In this document: positions 1 through 8,282 of the stretch, in pieces
How the letters are laid out: the number at the start of each line of letters is the position of its first letter
Numbering within the stretch: the stretch's first letter is position 1
DNA from: Pseudonocardia sediminis
GTDB lineage: Bacteria > Actinomycetota > Actinomycetes > Mycobacteriales > Pseudonocardiaceae
Length of the DNA: 64,000 nucleotides
NCBI RefSeq assembly: GCF_004217185.1
Contig: NZ_SHKL01000001.1
Span: 124,001 to 188,000 of the forward strand
Direction of reading: 5' to 3'
Translations under genes and position numbers: made by a program
Notes under the pieces: generated by a model
The model's input: only the letters and a program-made list of their open reading frames with translations
What the model was told of the DNA's origin: nothing
Database searches by the model: none

Positions 1-728
1 GTGCTGTCGTCGTGCTCGCGATGCTGGGCGGGTTCTACTTCCTGGTCACGCTGCTGGGCGTGCTCTCGCGCTACTACACCCCGCAGCTGCTGGTCAGCGG
101 CAACGACGCCGCGGTGCTGCTGCTGCCGACCGCGCTGCTGGGCGGCGGCGTCGCCGGGGCGGTGCTCGGCGGGGTCGTCGCGGCGGGGGCCTGGGCGGCG
201 TTCCTGTCGACGTCGTCGGGGCTGCTGGTGAGCCTGGCCAGCGTCGTGGTGACCGACATGCTGCCGCGCCGCGCCCACGGCCGGAAGATCTCCGGGTTCG
301 CGATCGCCACGATCCTCGCCGGGGTCCCGCCGGTCGCCGTCGCGCTGGCCCCGACCGGGCTCAACTTCGCCGAGGCGGTCGCGCTCGTGTTCGCGGTGGC
401 CGCGTCGACGTTCTGCCCGCTGCTGGTGCTGGGCATCTGGTGGCGCGGGCTGACCGCGACCGGGGCGATCGCCGGTGTGCTGGCCGGTGGCGTGACGTCC
501 GCGCTGGCCGTCGTGGTCAGCCTCGTGGTCCGTGTCGGCGAGAGCGGGTGGGCGGTGCTGCTGTACCGGCCCGCGATCATCAGCGTGCCGCTGGCCTTCG
601 TCGTCATGATCGCGGTCAGCTGGATGACCAGGTCGAGCCGCCCGTCGGACGCGGGCCAGCTGCTACTGCGCCTGCACGCCCCGGAACGTCTCGGCCTGAG
701 CCGCGACCGACTGGATGACCGCGTCTGA
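1..728 (+). CDS. Sodium:solute symporter, C-terminal part (5' end outside window)
   Basis: This is the C-terminal part of a membrane symporter of the SSS family (cation:acetate or monocarboxylate type), importing a small carboxylate with sodium. The frame is open from base 3 with no credible start, so the gene begins upstream; 241 residues are visible. Several hydrophobic membrane segments are separated by short loops. The segment with FLSTSSGLLVSLAS matches the position of the hydroxyl-rich helix that binds sodium in this family, and IWWRGLTATGAIAGVLAG matches the late helix region. The complete symporter at 1278-3161 has equivalent stretches, so the two are probably paralogs. The substrate cannot be told from sequence alone. 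Confidence 0.8.
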   Translation, partial: AVVVLAMLGGFYFLVTLLGVLSRYYTPQLLVSGNDAAVLLLPTALLGGGVAGAVLGGVVAAGAWAAFLSTSSGLLVSLASVVVTDMLPRRAHGRKISGFAIATILAGVPPVAVALAPTGLNFAEAVALVFAVAASTFCPLLVLGIWWRGLTATGAIAGVLAGGVTSALAVVVSLVVRVGESGWAVLLYRPAIISVPLAFVVMIAVSWMTRSSRPSDAGQLLLRLHAPERLGLSRDRLDDRV

Positions 729-945
729 CTCTGCGTGACCGGAATCGGACATCCGGACGCGGGGTATTGGTCCTTCCCGGGCAATCTGTCGCGCGTCGGT
801 GTCGCCCACGTCCCCCCGTGCGCGGGAGATCGTTGACCTGAGGGAACCTCGTGCACGCCGACGCGCCGTGCCGGGCACTTCCCCGGCCCGAACCGACTCC
901 GGAGGGCCGTCGGCGAGACGACGAAGGGAACGGTGAACCGCGGTC

Positions 946-1281
946 ATGAGCAGCGTCGACCAACGGCCGACCGGCACCATCTATCAGCAGGTCCAGGCCA
1001 CCCCGGAGTTCCGGGAGTTCCGCGGTCGGCTCCGCCGGTACGTGTTCCCGATGACCGTCGTGTTCCTCGTCTGGTACCTGGCCTACGTGTTGCTGGCGTC
1101 CTACGCGCCCGAGTTCATGTCGATCCGGGTCGTCGGCAACATCAACGTCGGGCTGCTGATCGGGCTGGGCCAGTTCGTCAGCACGTTCGTGATCACCCAG
1201 CTCTACGTGCGGTTCGCCGAGCGCGAGATCGACCCGGCGGCCACCCGCCTGCGTGAGCTCGTCGAGGAGGGCCACCGATGA
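946..1281 (+). CDS. DUF485 family small membrane protein (symporter partner)
   Basis: A 111-residue protein with two predicted membrane helices (about residues 35-60 and 68-92) and charged ends. The N-terminal TPEFREFRGRLRRYVFP followed by a hydrophobic stretch is characteristic of DUF485 proteins such as YjcH, which are encoded just before acetate symporters (actP, mctC). Its stop overlaps the start of the next symporter gene by four bases (ATGA), so the two are almost certainly translated together. The family role is not established; an accessory or stabilising subunit of the transporter is the usual inference. The 217 bases upstream (729-945) contain no gene and no clear promoter that I could recognise. 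Confidence 0.88.
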   Translation: MSSVDQRPTGTIYQQVQATPEFREFRGRLRRYVFPMTVVFLVWYLAYVLLASYAPEFMSIRVVGNINVGLLIGLGQFVSTFVITQLYVRFAEREIDPAATRLRELVEEGHR

Positions 1282-3161
1282 GGGTCCTGACCGTGCCGGG
1301 ACAGGCGTCGCCCGCTCCCGAGGCCGTGGGCAGCGTCGTCGCCAACGTCTCGATCTTCGCCGTGTTCGTGCTGATCACGCTCGTGGTCGTGTTCCGGGTC
1401 AGCCGGACGAACTCCACGCGCGCCGACTACTACACCGGCGGGCACTCGTTCACCGGCCCGCAGAACGGCACCGCGATCGCCGGGGACTTCCTGTCCGCGG
1501 CCTCGTTCCTCGGCATCGCCGGGGCGATCGCGCTCTACGGCTACGACGGCTTCCTCTACTCCATCGGCTTCCTCGTGGGCTGGCTGATGGCGCTGCTGCT
1601 GGTCGCCGAGCTGCTCCGCAACACCGGCCGCTTCACGATGGGCGACGTGCTGGCGTTCCGGATGCGGCAGCGTCCGGTGCGCGCCGCCGCCGCCACGTCG
1701 ACGCTGGTGGTGTCGCTGTTCTACCTGATCGCGCAGATGGCCGGCGCCGGCGGACTGATCTCGCTGCTGCTGCAGATCCCGAAGACCGACCGGTTCTCCC
1801 AGGCGCTCGTGGTCGTCGTCGTCGGTCTGATCATGGTCTTCTACGTGCTGGTCGGCGGCATGAAGGGCACCACCTGGGTGCAGATCATCAAGGCCGGGCT
1901 GCTGCTGACCGGCGCCGCCGTGCTCACCGCCTGGGTGCTCGGCCGCTACGGCTTCAACCTCTCCGAGATCATGGGCCGGGCGACGCTGAACTCGCCCGCC
2001 GGTGAGGCGCTACTGGACCCGGGCCTGCAGTACAAGAGCAAGGTCGACTTCATCTCCCTCGGCCTCGCGCTGGTGCTCGGGACGGCGGGCCTGCCCCACA
2101 TTTTGATGCGCTTCTACACCGTGCCCACGGCCAAGGAGGCCCGCCGCTCGGTGGTCTGGGCGATCTGGCTGATCGGCGTGTTCTACCTGTTCACGCTCGT
2201 GCTCGGCTACGGCGCCACGGCGCTGCTGCCCCCGGGCACCATCACCACGGCGAACCAGAACGACGCCGCGCCGCTGCTGGCCTACGCCCTGGGCGGCGAG
2301 CTGCTGCTCGGGATCATCGCGGCCGTCGCGTTCGCGACGATCCTGGCCGTGGTCGCCGGTCTGACGATCACCGCGTCGGCGTCGTTCGCGCACGACGTCT
2401 ACGCGAACGTGCTGCGCCGGGGGAAGGCCTCCCCGGACTCCGAGGTCCGCGTCGCGCGGACGACGGCGGTCGCGATCGGCGTCGTCGCGATCGGTGGCGG
2501 GATCGTGGCCAACGGGCAGAACGTCGCGTTCCTGGTGGCGCTCGCGTTCGCCGTGGCCGCCTCGGCGAACCTGCCGACGATCCTGTTCTCGCTGTTCTGG
2601 CGGCGCTTCAACACCACCGGAGCCCTGTTCAGCATCTACGGCGGCGTGATCATCTGCGTGGTGCTGATCGTGTTCTCGCCCGCGGTGTCCGGCTCGCCCA
2701 GCTCGATGATCAAGGGTGCGGACTTCGCCTGGTTCCCGCTGTCGAACCCCGGCCTGGTGTCGATCCCGGCGTCGTTCCTGCTCGGCGTCCTCGGGACGTA
2801 CCTGGGCGGGCGGGAGAAGTTCAACGCCGCCCGCTTCGCCGAGATGGAGGTCCGCTCGCTGACCGGTGCCGGTGCGGTCCGGGCGACCAACGAGAAGCCC
2901 GCGCAGTCGCGCGAGGTGACGGTCAGCTCGGTCGGTGCGATCCCGACCTACGGCCCGGTGGACAACGGCCGTCCGGCCCGCGGCGACCGCGGCCGGGCCC
3001 GCCGTGTCGACGTGACCGACCCGTCCGAGGGGCTGACCGCCCCGCAGTCGGCGGTCGACGAGCAGGGGGCGACCCGTCGCCGGGCGGCACCCCCGCCCGG
3101 GCCGAACGAGGTCACGATCCCGCACGCGTCGCTCTACGACCGGTCCGCCTGGCGGGACTGA
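1278..3161 (+). CDS. Cation:acetate/monocarboxylate symporter, SSS family
   Basis: A 627-residue membrane transporter with about 13 hydrophobic helices, expected to import acetate or a related monocarboxylate driven by a cation gradient. The segment GDFLSAASFLGIAG near residue 75 and ASASFAHDVYANVL near residue 370 are hallmark ActP/MctC sequences; the latter lies in the helix that carries the sodium-site serine and threonine residues. A hydrophilic tail of about 85 residues, rich in Pro, Arg and Asp, extends beyond the last helix and is longer than usual. The start is well placed: GGAGG lies seven bases upstream and the ATG overlaps the DUF485 stop. With the incomplete symporter at 1-728 this forms a tandem pair of related transporters. 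Confidence 0.9.
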   Translation: MRVLTVPGQASPAPEAVGSVVANVSIFAVFVLITLVVVFRVSRTNSTRADYYTGGHSFTGPQNGTAIAGDFLSAASFLGIAGAIALYGYDGFLYSIGFLVGWLMALLLVAELLRNTGRFTMGDVLAFRMRQRPVRAAAATSTLVVSLFYLIAQMAGAGGLISLLLQIPKTDRFSQALVVVVVGLIMVFYVLVGGMKGTTWVQIIKAGLLLTGAAVLTAWVLGRYGFNLSEIMGRATLNSPAGEALLDPGLQYKSKVDFISLGLALVLGTAGLPHILMRFYTVPTAKEARRSVVWAIWLIGVFYLFTLVLGYGATALLPPGTITTANQNDAAPLLAYALGGELLLGIIAAVAFATILAVVAGLTITASASFAHDVYANVLRRGKASPDSEVRVARTTAVAIGVVAIGGGIVANGQNVAFLVALAFAVAASANLPTILFSLFWRRFNTTGALFSIYGGVIICVVLIVFSPAVSGSPSSMIKGADFAWFPLSNPGLVSIPASFLLGVLGTYLGGREKFNAARFAEMEVRSLTGAGAVRATNEKPAQSREVTVSSVGAIPTYGPVDNGRPARGDRGRARRVDVTDPSEGLTAPQSAVDEQGATRRRAAPPPGPNEVTIPHASLYDRSAWRD

Positions 3162-3243
3162 GTCCGGGCCTCGCGCCGGCACCGGGGTCTCGGGCCCGGT
3201 CCGGCGGGGCGTTCACGGCGGGCTGACAGGGGGAGGTGGCAGG

Positions 3244-3579
3244 ATGGCACCCATGTCCGAGGTGCCCTCCCTGCCGGTGTCCCAGCTGCCCGCCGACGTG
3301 CCGATGCTGGACGTCCGCGAGACCGACGAGTGGACGGCCGGACACGCCCCGGGCGCACGTCATCTGCCGATGTCCGAGCTGGCCGGGCGGCTCTCCGAGA
3401 TCCCGGCGGACGACCCGCTCTACGTCGTCTGCCGCTCCGGGGGCCGGTCCGGCCGGGTCGTGCAGTACCTGACCCAGCAGGGCATCCCCGCGGTGAACGT
3501 CGACGGCGGCATGCAGGACTGGGCCGCCGCCGGACGCCCCGTCGTCACCGACGACGGCCGTGCCCCGCAGATCATCTGA
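3244..3579 (+). CDS. Single-domain rhodanese-like sulfurtransferase
   Basis: A 111-residue cytoplasmic protein made of one rhodanese domain. LDVRETDEWTAGHAPGA is the N-terminal rhodanese signature, and the active-site loop CRSGGRSGR carries the catalytic cysteine that accepts a persulfide sulfur; the C-terminal VDGGMQDWAAAGRPV closes the fold. A GGAGGT ribosome-binding site lies six bases before the ATG. The gene stands between the symporter and the DUF4328 gene, with only a few bases before the latter, so the two may share a transcript. The sulfur donor and acceptor are unknown; single-domain members serve in thiosulfate detoxification or as sulfur carriers. Confidence 0.9.
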   Translation: MAPMSEVPSLPVSQLPADVPMLDVRETDEWTAGHAPGARHLPMSELAGRLSEIPADDPLYVVCRSGGRSGRVVQYLTQQGIPAVNVDGGMQDWAAAGRPVVTDDGRAPQII

Positions 3580-3584
3580 CGCCG

Positions 3585-4670
3585 GTGACCCCCGGCCCCG
3601 ACGAGCCCGGCCCCCCGAGCGCTCCCGCCCCGCCCCCTCCCGGCCCGACGGCCGGCCAGGGCCCGGCGGGCGAGCCGACCGCGTACGCCGAGCCGGGTCA
3701 CGCCGCATTCGCGCAGGGCGCCGCGCCTGGACATGCGGCACCCTCGCCGCCGTGCCCGCGCTGCGGGCGCCAGTCGCCGGCCGGGGCCGGCCCGTTCTGC
3801 CCCTACTGCGGCCGCTACCTCGCGGCCCTGGACTGGGTGGCGCTGACCCCGGACCCGGCGCTGTTGCCGGAGTCCGTCCGCGCCCGTCCGGCCGCGACGG
3901 CACCGGCCCGCTACGACGGCCCGCCCCGGTACCGGCAGATCCCGCGCTGGGGCCTGCCCCTGGGTCCATGGCGCTCGGCCGGTCCCGACGACGCGCCGAC
4001 GTCGCTGCAGCTGGCCCGCGCGCTGGCCGGGCAGCTGGTGCCGGTGCTGTGGGTCGCGGCCGCGATGTCGGCGATCGCCGCCGTCGCCGAGGTGTGGCGC
4101 TATGTCCTGCTGCTGATCAGCCGGAGCGACGCGCTGTCGCCGACGGCCGTCGCCTGGTCGGACTCGCTCGTCTGGTTCGGCGGCTGGGCGTCGCTCGCGG
4201 CGGTGCTGGCGAGCGGGTACCTGATCATCGCGTGGACGCTGCAGGCGATGCGCGCGGCGGCGCAGCGCTCGGGGACGGTGCCGGTGCGCTCGACCCGGGC
4301 CGTCGTCCTCGGGTGGATGATCCCCGGCCTCAACCTGGCCGTGCCCGGCGCGGTACTGACCGAGATCGAGCACTCCGCCCTGGACCTGCCGCCGGACGAC
4401 CGCCCGCGGCCGTCCCGGGAGCTGCTCGTGTGGTGGGCGCTGTGGGGCGCCTGCGTCCTCCTGGGCGCGGTGACGGCGTTGTGGGCACTGCGTGACGGCA
4501 CCCAGGCCCTGGCCGACGGCGTCGTCCTGCACGCCTGGCTCGACGTCCTGGCCGTGGTGACCGCGGTGGTCACGGCGCGCGTCGTGCGGCGTCTCACCGA
4601 CCTGCTCGAGCCGACGCTGGGTGGTCCGCGGGAGCTGCTGGTGTCGGTGGCCGGCCCGGCCCGGGCCTGA
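3585..4670 (+). CDS. Zinc-ribbon DUF4328 membrane protein
   Basis: A 361-residue protein starting at a GTG five bases after the rhodanese stop. The first 60 residues are Pro/Ala-rich and disordered. A short zinc ribbon follows (CPRCGRQSPA then CPYCGRYL, two CxxC pairs), then a linker and about five membrane helices in the second half that match DUF4328, with SLVWFGGWASLAAVLASGY and VLGWMIPGLNL as recognisable stretches. The function of DUF4328 is unknown. The architecture, a cytoplasmic metal-binding knuckle tethered to a polytopic domain, is common in actinobacteria and suggests a scaffold or sensor, but that is inference. The open frame extends upstream into the rhodanese gene; I used the first start outside it. 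Confidence 0.75.
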   Translation: MTPGPDEPGPPSAPAPPPPGPTAGQGPAGEPTAYAEPGHAAFAQGAAPGHAAPSPPCPRCGRQSPAGAGPFCPYCGRYLAALDWVALTPDPALLPESVRARPAATAPARYDGPPRYRQIPRWGLPLGPWRSAGPDDAPTSLQLARALAGQLVPVLWVAAAMSAIAAVAEVWRYVLLLISRSDALSPTAVAWSDSLVWFGGWASLAAVLASGYLIIAWTLQAMRAAAQRSGTVPVRSTRAVVLGWMIPGLNLAVPGAVLTEIEHSALDLPPDDRPRPSRELLVWWALWGACVLLGAVTALWALRDGTQALADGVVLHAWLDVLAVVTAVVTARVVRRLTDLLEPTLGGPRELLVSVAGPARA

Positions 4671-4702
4671 CCCTTCCGGGCGGTGGTCGGCCGGGCCGGA
4701 GC

Positions 4703-5644
4703 TCATCGTCCGGGCTGCTCGTCCTCGGGTGCGGGGCGACGCGGTCCGGGCGGCAGCGCCGTGGGAGGGGTGGGCCGGCGGTCGACGTGCGGCGCGGACC
4801 CGTTCACCGGCGATGCCGGGCCCGGGCGCGGGTCGGCCACCGACGCCGGGGTCCGGTCGTCGGTCGTGCCCGCGGCCCGGACCGGGAAACCGGCGATGGT
4901 CCCCGCCGGGAGCGGGACCGGTCCGGCCGTCGTCGCGCCGACGGCCGGACCGAACGGGATCCCCTCCGACGGGACCGGCGCGGCCAGCCAGATCGACCCG
5001 GCCGTCGGCCGGCCGGCGGGCGGACTGTCCCGCGCCGGGAGCACCGTCATCGCGGGTACGCGGGCGGGTACGGGCCCGGTCTCGTCCGATCCTGCCCCGT
5101 CCGGTCCGGTCCCCACCGGCTCGACCTCGGCCGGTCGCCGGACCGGACGGGTACGGGGGACGAACCGCTCCGGTGCGGCCGGACCGCTGGTCCAGCCGTC
5201 CGCGGCCGGGCGCAGCGACATCGACGGCCCCGCCGTCAGTGCCGACGCCGAGACCGCGCGCAGCTTCTTCCGGATCCGGGCCACGACGCGTGGCGAGCCC
5301 TCGACGACGACGGAGAGGGCGAGCCGGTCACCGTGCGGGTCGGCGACGGTACGGACGACGTGCGCGACACCGTTCCCGCCGTCGACGACGATCTCGCTGT
5401 CGCCGGAGCCCGGGCCGGGCAGCAGGCCGAAGGCGATCCGCATCAGCTCGGCGTGCCCGACGGCGAGCTCCTCGGGGTCCGGTCGGCCCGGGTCGGTGGA
5501 CCCGCCGCAGGTGTCGAGCACCATGCCGCTGTCCACGTCGACGAGGGCCGCGGCCCGGACCCGGGTGTCGGTCAGCAGCGGCGCCAGCACCGTGGCCAGG
5601 CCGTCGGCGCGCACGTTGACCGCGTGCCGGTGACGTCCTGGCAC
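4703..5644 (-). CDS. Roadblock/LC7-like protein with long disordered tail
   Basis: A 313-residue protein. Roughly residues 15-135 form a Roadblock/LC7-like domain: ADGLATVLAPLLTDTRV, then AALVDVDSGMVLDTCGG, a helix, and a strand pair ending in the helix RIRKKLRAV. The remaining 175 residues are low-complexity Pro/Ala/Gly/Thr sequence. The VDVDSGM hairpin is shared with the next gene (VDFDSGM), which shows the two are paralogs. In bacteria such domains bind or regulate Ras-like GTPases (MglB, conservon CvnB), but no GTPase or DUF742 gene is nearby. It lies 10 bases after the gene at 5655-6095 on the same strand, so they are probably co-transcribed. The GTG start has no clear ribosome-binding site. 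Confidence 0.65.
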   Translation of the reverse strand: MPGRHRHAVNVRADGLATVLAPLLTDTRVRAAALVDVDSGMVLDTCGGSTDPGRPDPEELAVGHAELMRIAFGLLPGPGSGDSEIVVDGGNGVAHVVRTVADPHGDRLALSVVVEGSPRVVARIRKKLRAVSASALTAGPSMSLRPAADGWTSGPAAPERFVPRTRPVRRPAEVEPVGTGPDGAGSDETGPVPARVPAMTVLPARDSPPAGRPTAGSIWLAAPVPSEGIPFGPAVGATTAGPVPLPAGTIAGFPVRAAGTTDDRTPASVADPRPGPASPVNGSAPHVDRRPTPPTALPPGPRRPAPEDEQPGR

Positions 5645-5654
5645 GACGGCGGGC

Positions 5655-6095
5655 TCAGCGCTGGTTGGCGGGGAAGTACGACTGGTCCTGCGCGGCGGTC
5701 GGACGCGGCACGCTGGGGCCGTTGCCCATCGTGAACTGCTGCTCGATCACCCGCAGGTCCCGCCGGGCCATGGCCAGGTTCGCCTGGGCCCGGTTGAGGA
5801 CCAGGTAGAAGAACAGGTTCTCCTCGCCGGTGCCGTGGATGATCCGGATCAGGTGGTACTGGGTGTCGAGGGTGATCAGGATGTCCTCGATCGTCTCCCG
5901 CAGGCCCAGCTTCTGCATGACCTCGAGCTTGGTGCGCACGACGTCGGAGTTGCCGGGGGCCGCGACGTCCAGGTCGAACTCCGGGCTCCCGCCGCGGGAT
6001 CCGAGGGTCATGCCGCTGTCGAAGTCCACCAGCGCGACGGCGAACGCGCCGCGGATGTTCGCGGCCATGTCCAGGGAATGCTCGATGTTGTTCAT
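5655..6095 (-). CDS. Roadblock/LC7-like protein, compact form
   Basis: A 146-residue protein that is almost entirely one Roadblock/LC7-like domain. The N-terminal helix MNNIEHSLDMAANI leads into the strand GAFAVALVDFDSGMTLG, a second helix and strand pair (YHLIRIIHG, ENLFFYLVLNR), and the C-terminal helix NLAMARRDLRVIEQQF. The start was chosen at ATG 6095 because GGAGG lies about ten bases upstream and the domain begins there; the frame is open further upstream but that part lacks family features. It is the middle of three tandem paralogs. The likely role is as a dimeric adaptor or GTPase regulator, inferred from fold only. An upstream spacer of 131 bases holds a possible promoter of its own. 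Confidence 0.7.
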   Translation of the reverse strand: MNNIEHSLDMAANIRGAFAVALVDFDSGMTLGSRGGSPEFDLDVAAPGNSDVVRTKLEVMQKLGLRETIEDILITLDTQYHLIRIIHGTGEENLFFYLVLNRAQANLAMARRDLRVIEQQFTMGNGPSVPRPTAAQDQSYFPANQR

Positions 6096-6226
6096 GGGGA
6101 AGAAGGCCTCCAGGCCGGGGAACGGAACCGCGACGAAAGGGGAGTGTTCGCGGCTCGGCGACAGTATCCCCGGAATGGAAAAGGCGCCAGAGTGGGGTGC
6201 GTCTCGTTCGCGCATAAAAGGCGGGA

Positions 6227-6895
6227 CTAGTCGAGACGGCGTAGTGCGTCGAGCAATCGGCGCATCGTGTGCAGGTCGGTCGACCATCCACCGGCCGGCG
6301 CGGGCTCCCGCTCGACGGCGTCGCGTGACGGGCCCCCGGCGTCGGGCTGCCGCGGGAGCGGGACCGCGCCGGCGGGTGCCCCGGGGGCGGGCCGCACCGG
6401 CGCGGACGGGGCCGCGCGGGACGCCGGGGCGAGCGCGACCGCCGGACGTCCGGAATGGGTGCCCGGGTTCCGCATCGGCAGCCGCGCGAGGACCGGTGCC
6501 CGCTCGGTGATCGACTCCTGCACGGGCGGGAGCGCCTGTGGCGGAACGGCTCCCGGAGTGTCCGGCCGGAGGGTGGACAGCGCCAGCCGGGCCTGGGCGA
6601 GGTTCGCCCGCGCCCGGTCGAGGCAGAGGTAGACCAGCAGCGCAGCGCCGTCCCCGGAGCGGATCCGGCGCAGCAGGTGGTAGTGCCGCTCCCCGCTGAT
6701 CATGAGGTCCTCGAGGTCGCCCCGGAGCGCCGGCGAGTCCGCGACGACCCGGCCCCACGCGATCACCGGAGCGGCCTCGGGCGGGCGCACCCCGTACTCG
6801 TCCACCGTCGTTCCGGACTGCTGTCCGGCGACACACGAATACTGCGCACCGGGCAGCGAGGCGATACTCCGGAGCGCCTCGGAAAACGTCGTCAA
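6227..6895 (-). CDS. Roadblock/LC7-like protein with C-terminal extension
   Basis: About 222 residues. The first 110 residues resemble the two downstream paralogs: a short N-terminal helix (TTFSEALRSIASLPG), then strands and ERHYHLLRRIRSGDGAALLVYLCLDRARANLAQARL, which matches YHLIRIIHG...YLVLNRAQANLAMARR in the middle paralog. The VDxDSGM hairpin is less well conserved here (VAGQQSGTTV). A Pro/Ala/Arg-rich linker leads to a short C-terminal helix (DLHTMRRLLDALRR). The start is a TTG: GGAGG lies eight bases before TTG 6895, while TTG 6901 is too close to it. It heads the three-gene minus-strand run. Function unknown beyond the fold-based inference. Confidence 0.62.
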   Translation of the reverse strand: MTTFSEALRSIASLPGAQYSCVAGQQSGTTVDEYGVRPPEAAPVIAWGRVVADSPALRGDLEDLMISGERHYHLLRRIRSGDGAALLVYLCLDRARANLAQARLALSTLRPDTPGAVPPQALPPVQESITERAPVLARLPMRNPGTHSGRPAVALAPASRAAPSAPVRPAPGAPAGAVPLPRQPDAGGPSRDAVEREPAPAGGWSTDLHTMRRLLDALRRLD

Positions 6896-6946
6896 GATCA
6901 ATTCCTCCCGGGCTGGAAAATGGTCGCACGGAACCGTTTCTCGGTG

Positions 6947-6969
6947 ATACCCGACCCGTATGGGGGTAT
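6947..6969. promoter_or_regulatory. Inverted repeat upstream of the Roadblock-like genes
   Basis: ATACCC (6947-6952) and GGGTAT (6964-6969) form a six-base inverted repeat with an 11-base spacer, in the least GC-rich part of the region between the P450 and the Roadblock genes. It sits about 50-75 bases upstream of the TTG start, where a promoter is expected. Whether it is an operator or part of the promoter cannot be told. Confidence 0.3.
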
Positions 6970-7043
6970 TGCAAACAACGCGATGGGCCTTTCGCCGTAG
7001 CGCGTACGGCCGTTCTGTCGCTTGCCGTGGACCGGCCCGAGGT

Positions 7044-8264
7044 CTATCGCTCTGCGCGACGGATCAGTAACCGCTGGTAGCCGCGCATCACGAAGCGCGG
7101 CCGGCGCGACGGAGTCCCGGCGAGGGCCATGTCGGGCAGTCGTTCGCGCAGGGCGTGCAGCGTCGCGGCGATCTCCACGCGGGCCAGCGGCGCGCCCAGG
7201 CAGTAGTGCACCCCGGCGCCGAACCCCAGGTGCGGGTTGGGGGAGCGCCCGACGTCGAGACGGTCCGGGTCGGCGAACGCCTCCGGGTCCCGCGCGGCCG
7301 CCCCGAGCAGCGCGCCCACGCTCGCCCCGGCCGCGACGGGGAACCCGGCCACCTCGGTGTCGCGCAGCGCGGTCCGCTCGAAGAGCTGCAACGGCGCGTC
7401 GAACCGGATCAGCTCCTCCACCGCGGCCGGGACGAGCCCCGGGCCGGCGACCAGACGCGCCCACTGGTCGGGGTGGTCCAGCAGTGCGCGGACGCCGTTG
7501 CCGATCACGTTCACGGTCGCCTCGTGCCCGGCCATCAGCAGCAGCGCCGCCGTGCCGACGAGCTCGTCGCCGGAGATCCGTGCACCGTCGGCGTCGCGGA
7601 CGGCGAGCAGGTCGGAGACGAGGTCATGCCCACCGGCGGGTCGGGCGGCGAGCGCGCGCAGCTGCGCGACGAACTCCGCCGACGCGCGCTCGGCCGATGC
7701 TCGGCCGTCGTCGCCGGGGTCGGGCTCGTACATCCGCACGATCGCGTCCGACCAGCCGCGCAGCGGTCCCCGCTCGGACTCCGGGACGCCGAGCAGCTCG
7801 GCGATCACCTCGACCGGCAACGGCTCCGCGACGCCCGAGATCAGGTCGGCCCCGTCCCCGTCGTCGCCGCCGCCGCCGCAGCCCTCGTCGATGCGCTCGA
7901 CGAGACCGTCGACCAGAGCGTCCGCGCGTCGCTGCACCCAGGGGGCGAGGCGGGCGGTGTGGCCGCGGCCGAACGCCGTCGCCACCAGCCGTCGCAGACG
8001 GGTGTGCGGCTCGCCCTCGCGTTCGAGCAGCGAGTTGCGGTGCAGCAGGTTGAACGCGGCGAAGTCCGCGGCCGGCGCCGCGTCGGTCCAGATCCGGCCC
8101 AGGCCGCGGTCGCGCAGGACGTCCGAGCAGGCCGCGTGCGACACCGCCACCGGCAGGCCGAGCGACGGGTGCTCGTGCACCGCCGCGACGGCGCGCATCC
8201 GCGCGTAGGCGGGGTAGGGGTCGGCCAGGAACGCGGGGTCGGCCGGATCGAACGCATGCACCAC
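7044..8264 (-). CDS. Cytochrome P450
   Basis: A 406-residue soluble bacterial P450, a haem-thiolate monooxygenase. The haem loop FGAGVHYCLGAPLAR near residue 350 carries the axial cysteine. The I-helix motif is LLMAGHEATV (AGxET family form, here AGHEAT), and the ExxR of the K helix is in EELIRFDAP. The GTG start at 8264 is preceded by AAGGTAG about four bases upstream. It is transcribed divergently from the SEC-C gene with only 18 bases between the two starts. No ferredoxin or reductase gene is adjacent, so the redox partner is encoded elsewhere. The substrate cannot be inferred. Confidence 0.93.
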   Translation of the reverse strand: MVHAFDPADPAFLADPYPAYARMRAVAAVHEHPSLGLPVAVSHAACSDVLRDRGLGRIWTDAAPAADFAAFNLLHRNSLLEREGEPHTRLRRLVATAFGRGHTARLAPWVQRRADALVDGLVERIDEGCGGGGDDGDGADLISGVAEPLPVEVIAELLGVPESERGPLRGWSDAIVRMYEPDPGDDGRASAERASAEFVAQLRALAARPAGGHDLVSDLLAVRDADGARISGDELVGTAALLLMAGHEATVNVIGNGVRALLDHPDQWARLVAGPGLVPAAVEELIRFDAPLQLFERTALRDTEVAGFPVAAGASVGALLGAAARDPEAFADPDRLDVGRSPNPHLGFGAGVHYCLGAPLARVEIAATLHALRERLPDMALAGTPSRRPRFVMRGYQRLLIRRAER

Positions 8265-8268
8265 CCGC

Positions 8269-8274
8269 TACCTT
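8269..8274 (+). promoter_or_regulatory. Leaderless-type -10 element of the SEC-C gene
   Basis: TACCTT fits the actinobacterial TANNNT -10 pattern and ends eight bases before ATG 8283, so transcription would begin at or next to the start codon. No Shine-Dalgarno sequence precedes this ATG, which agrees with a leaderless mRNA. The element lies within the 18-base gap to the divergent P450 gene. Confidence 0.5.
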
Positions 8275-8282
8275 GCACCACG

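Noticed and set aside
2010..3182. Long open frame on the minus strand opposite the symporter gene
   Set aside because: Its translation is Arg/Gly/Asp/His-rich with no family features and results from GC-rich third positions of the real gene. The same applies to many other long opposite-strand frames in the window.
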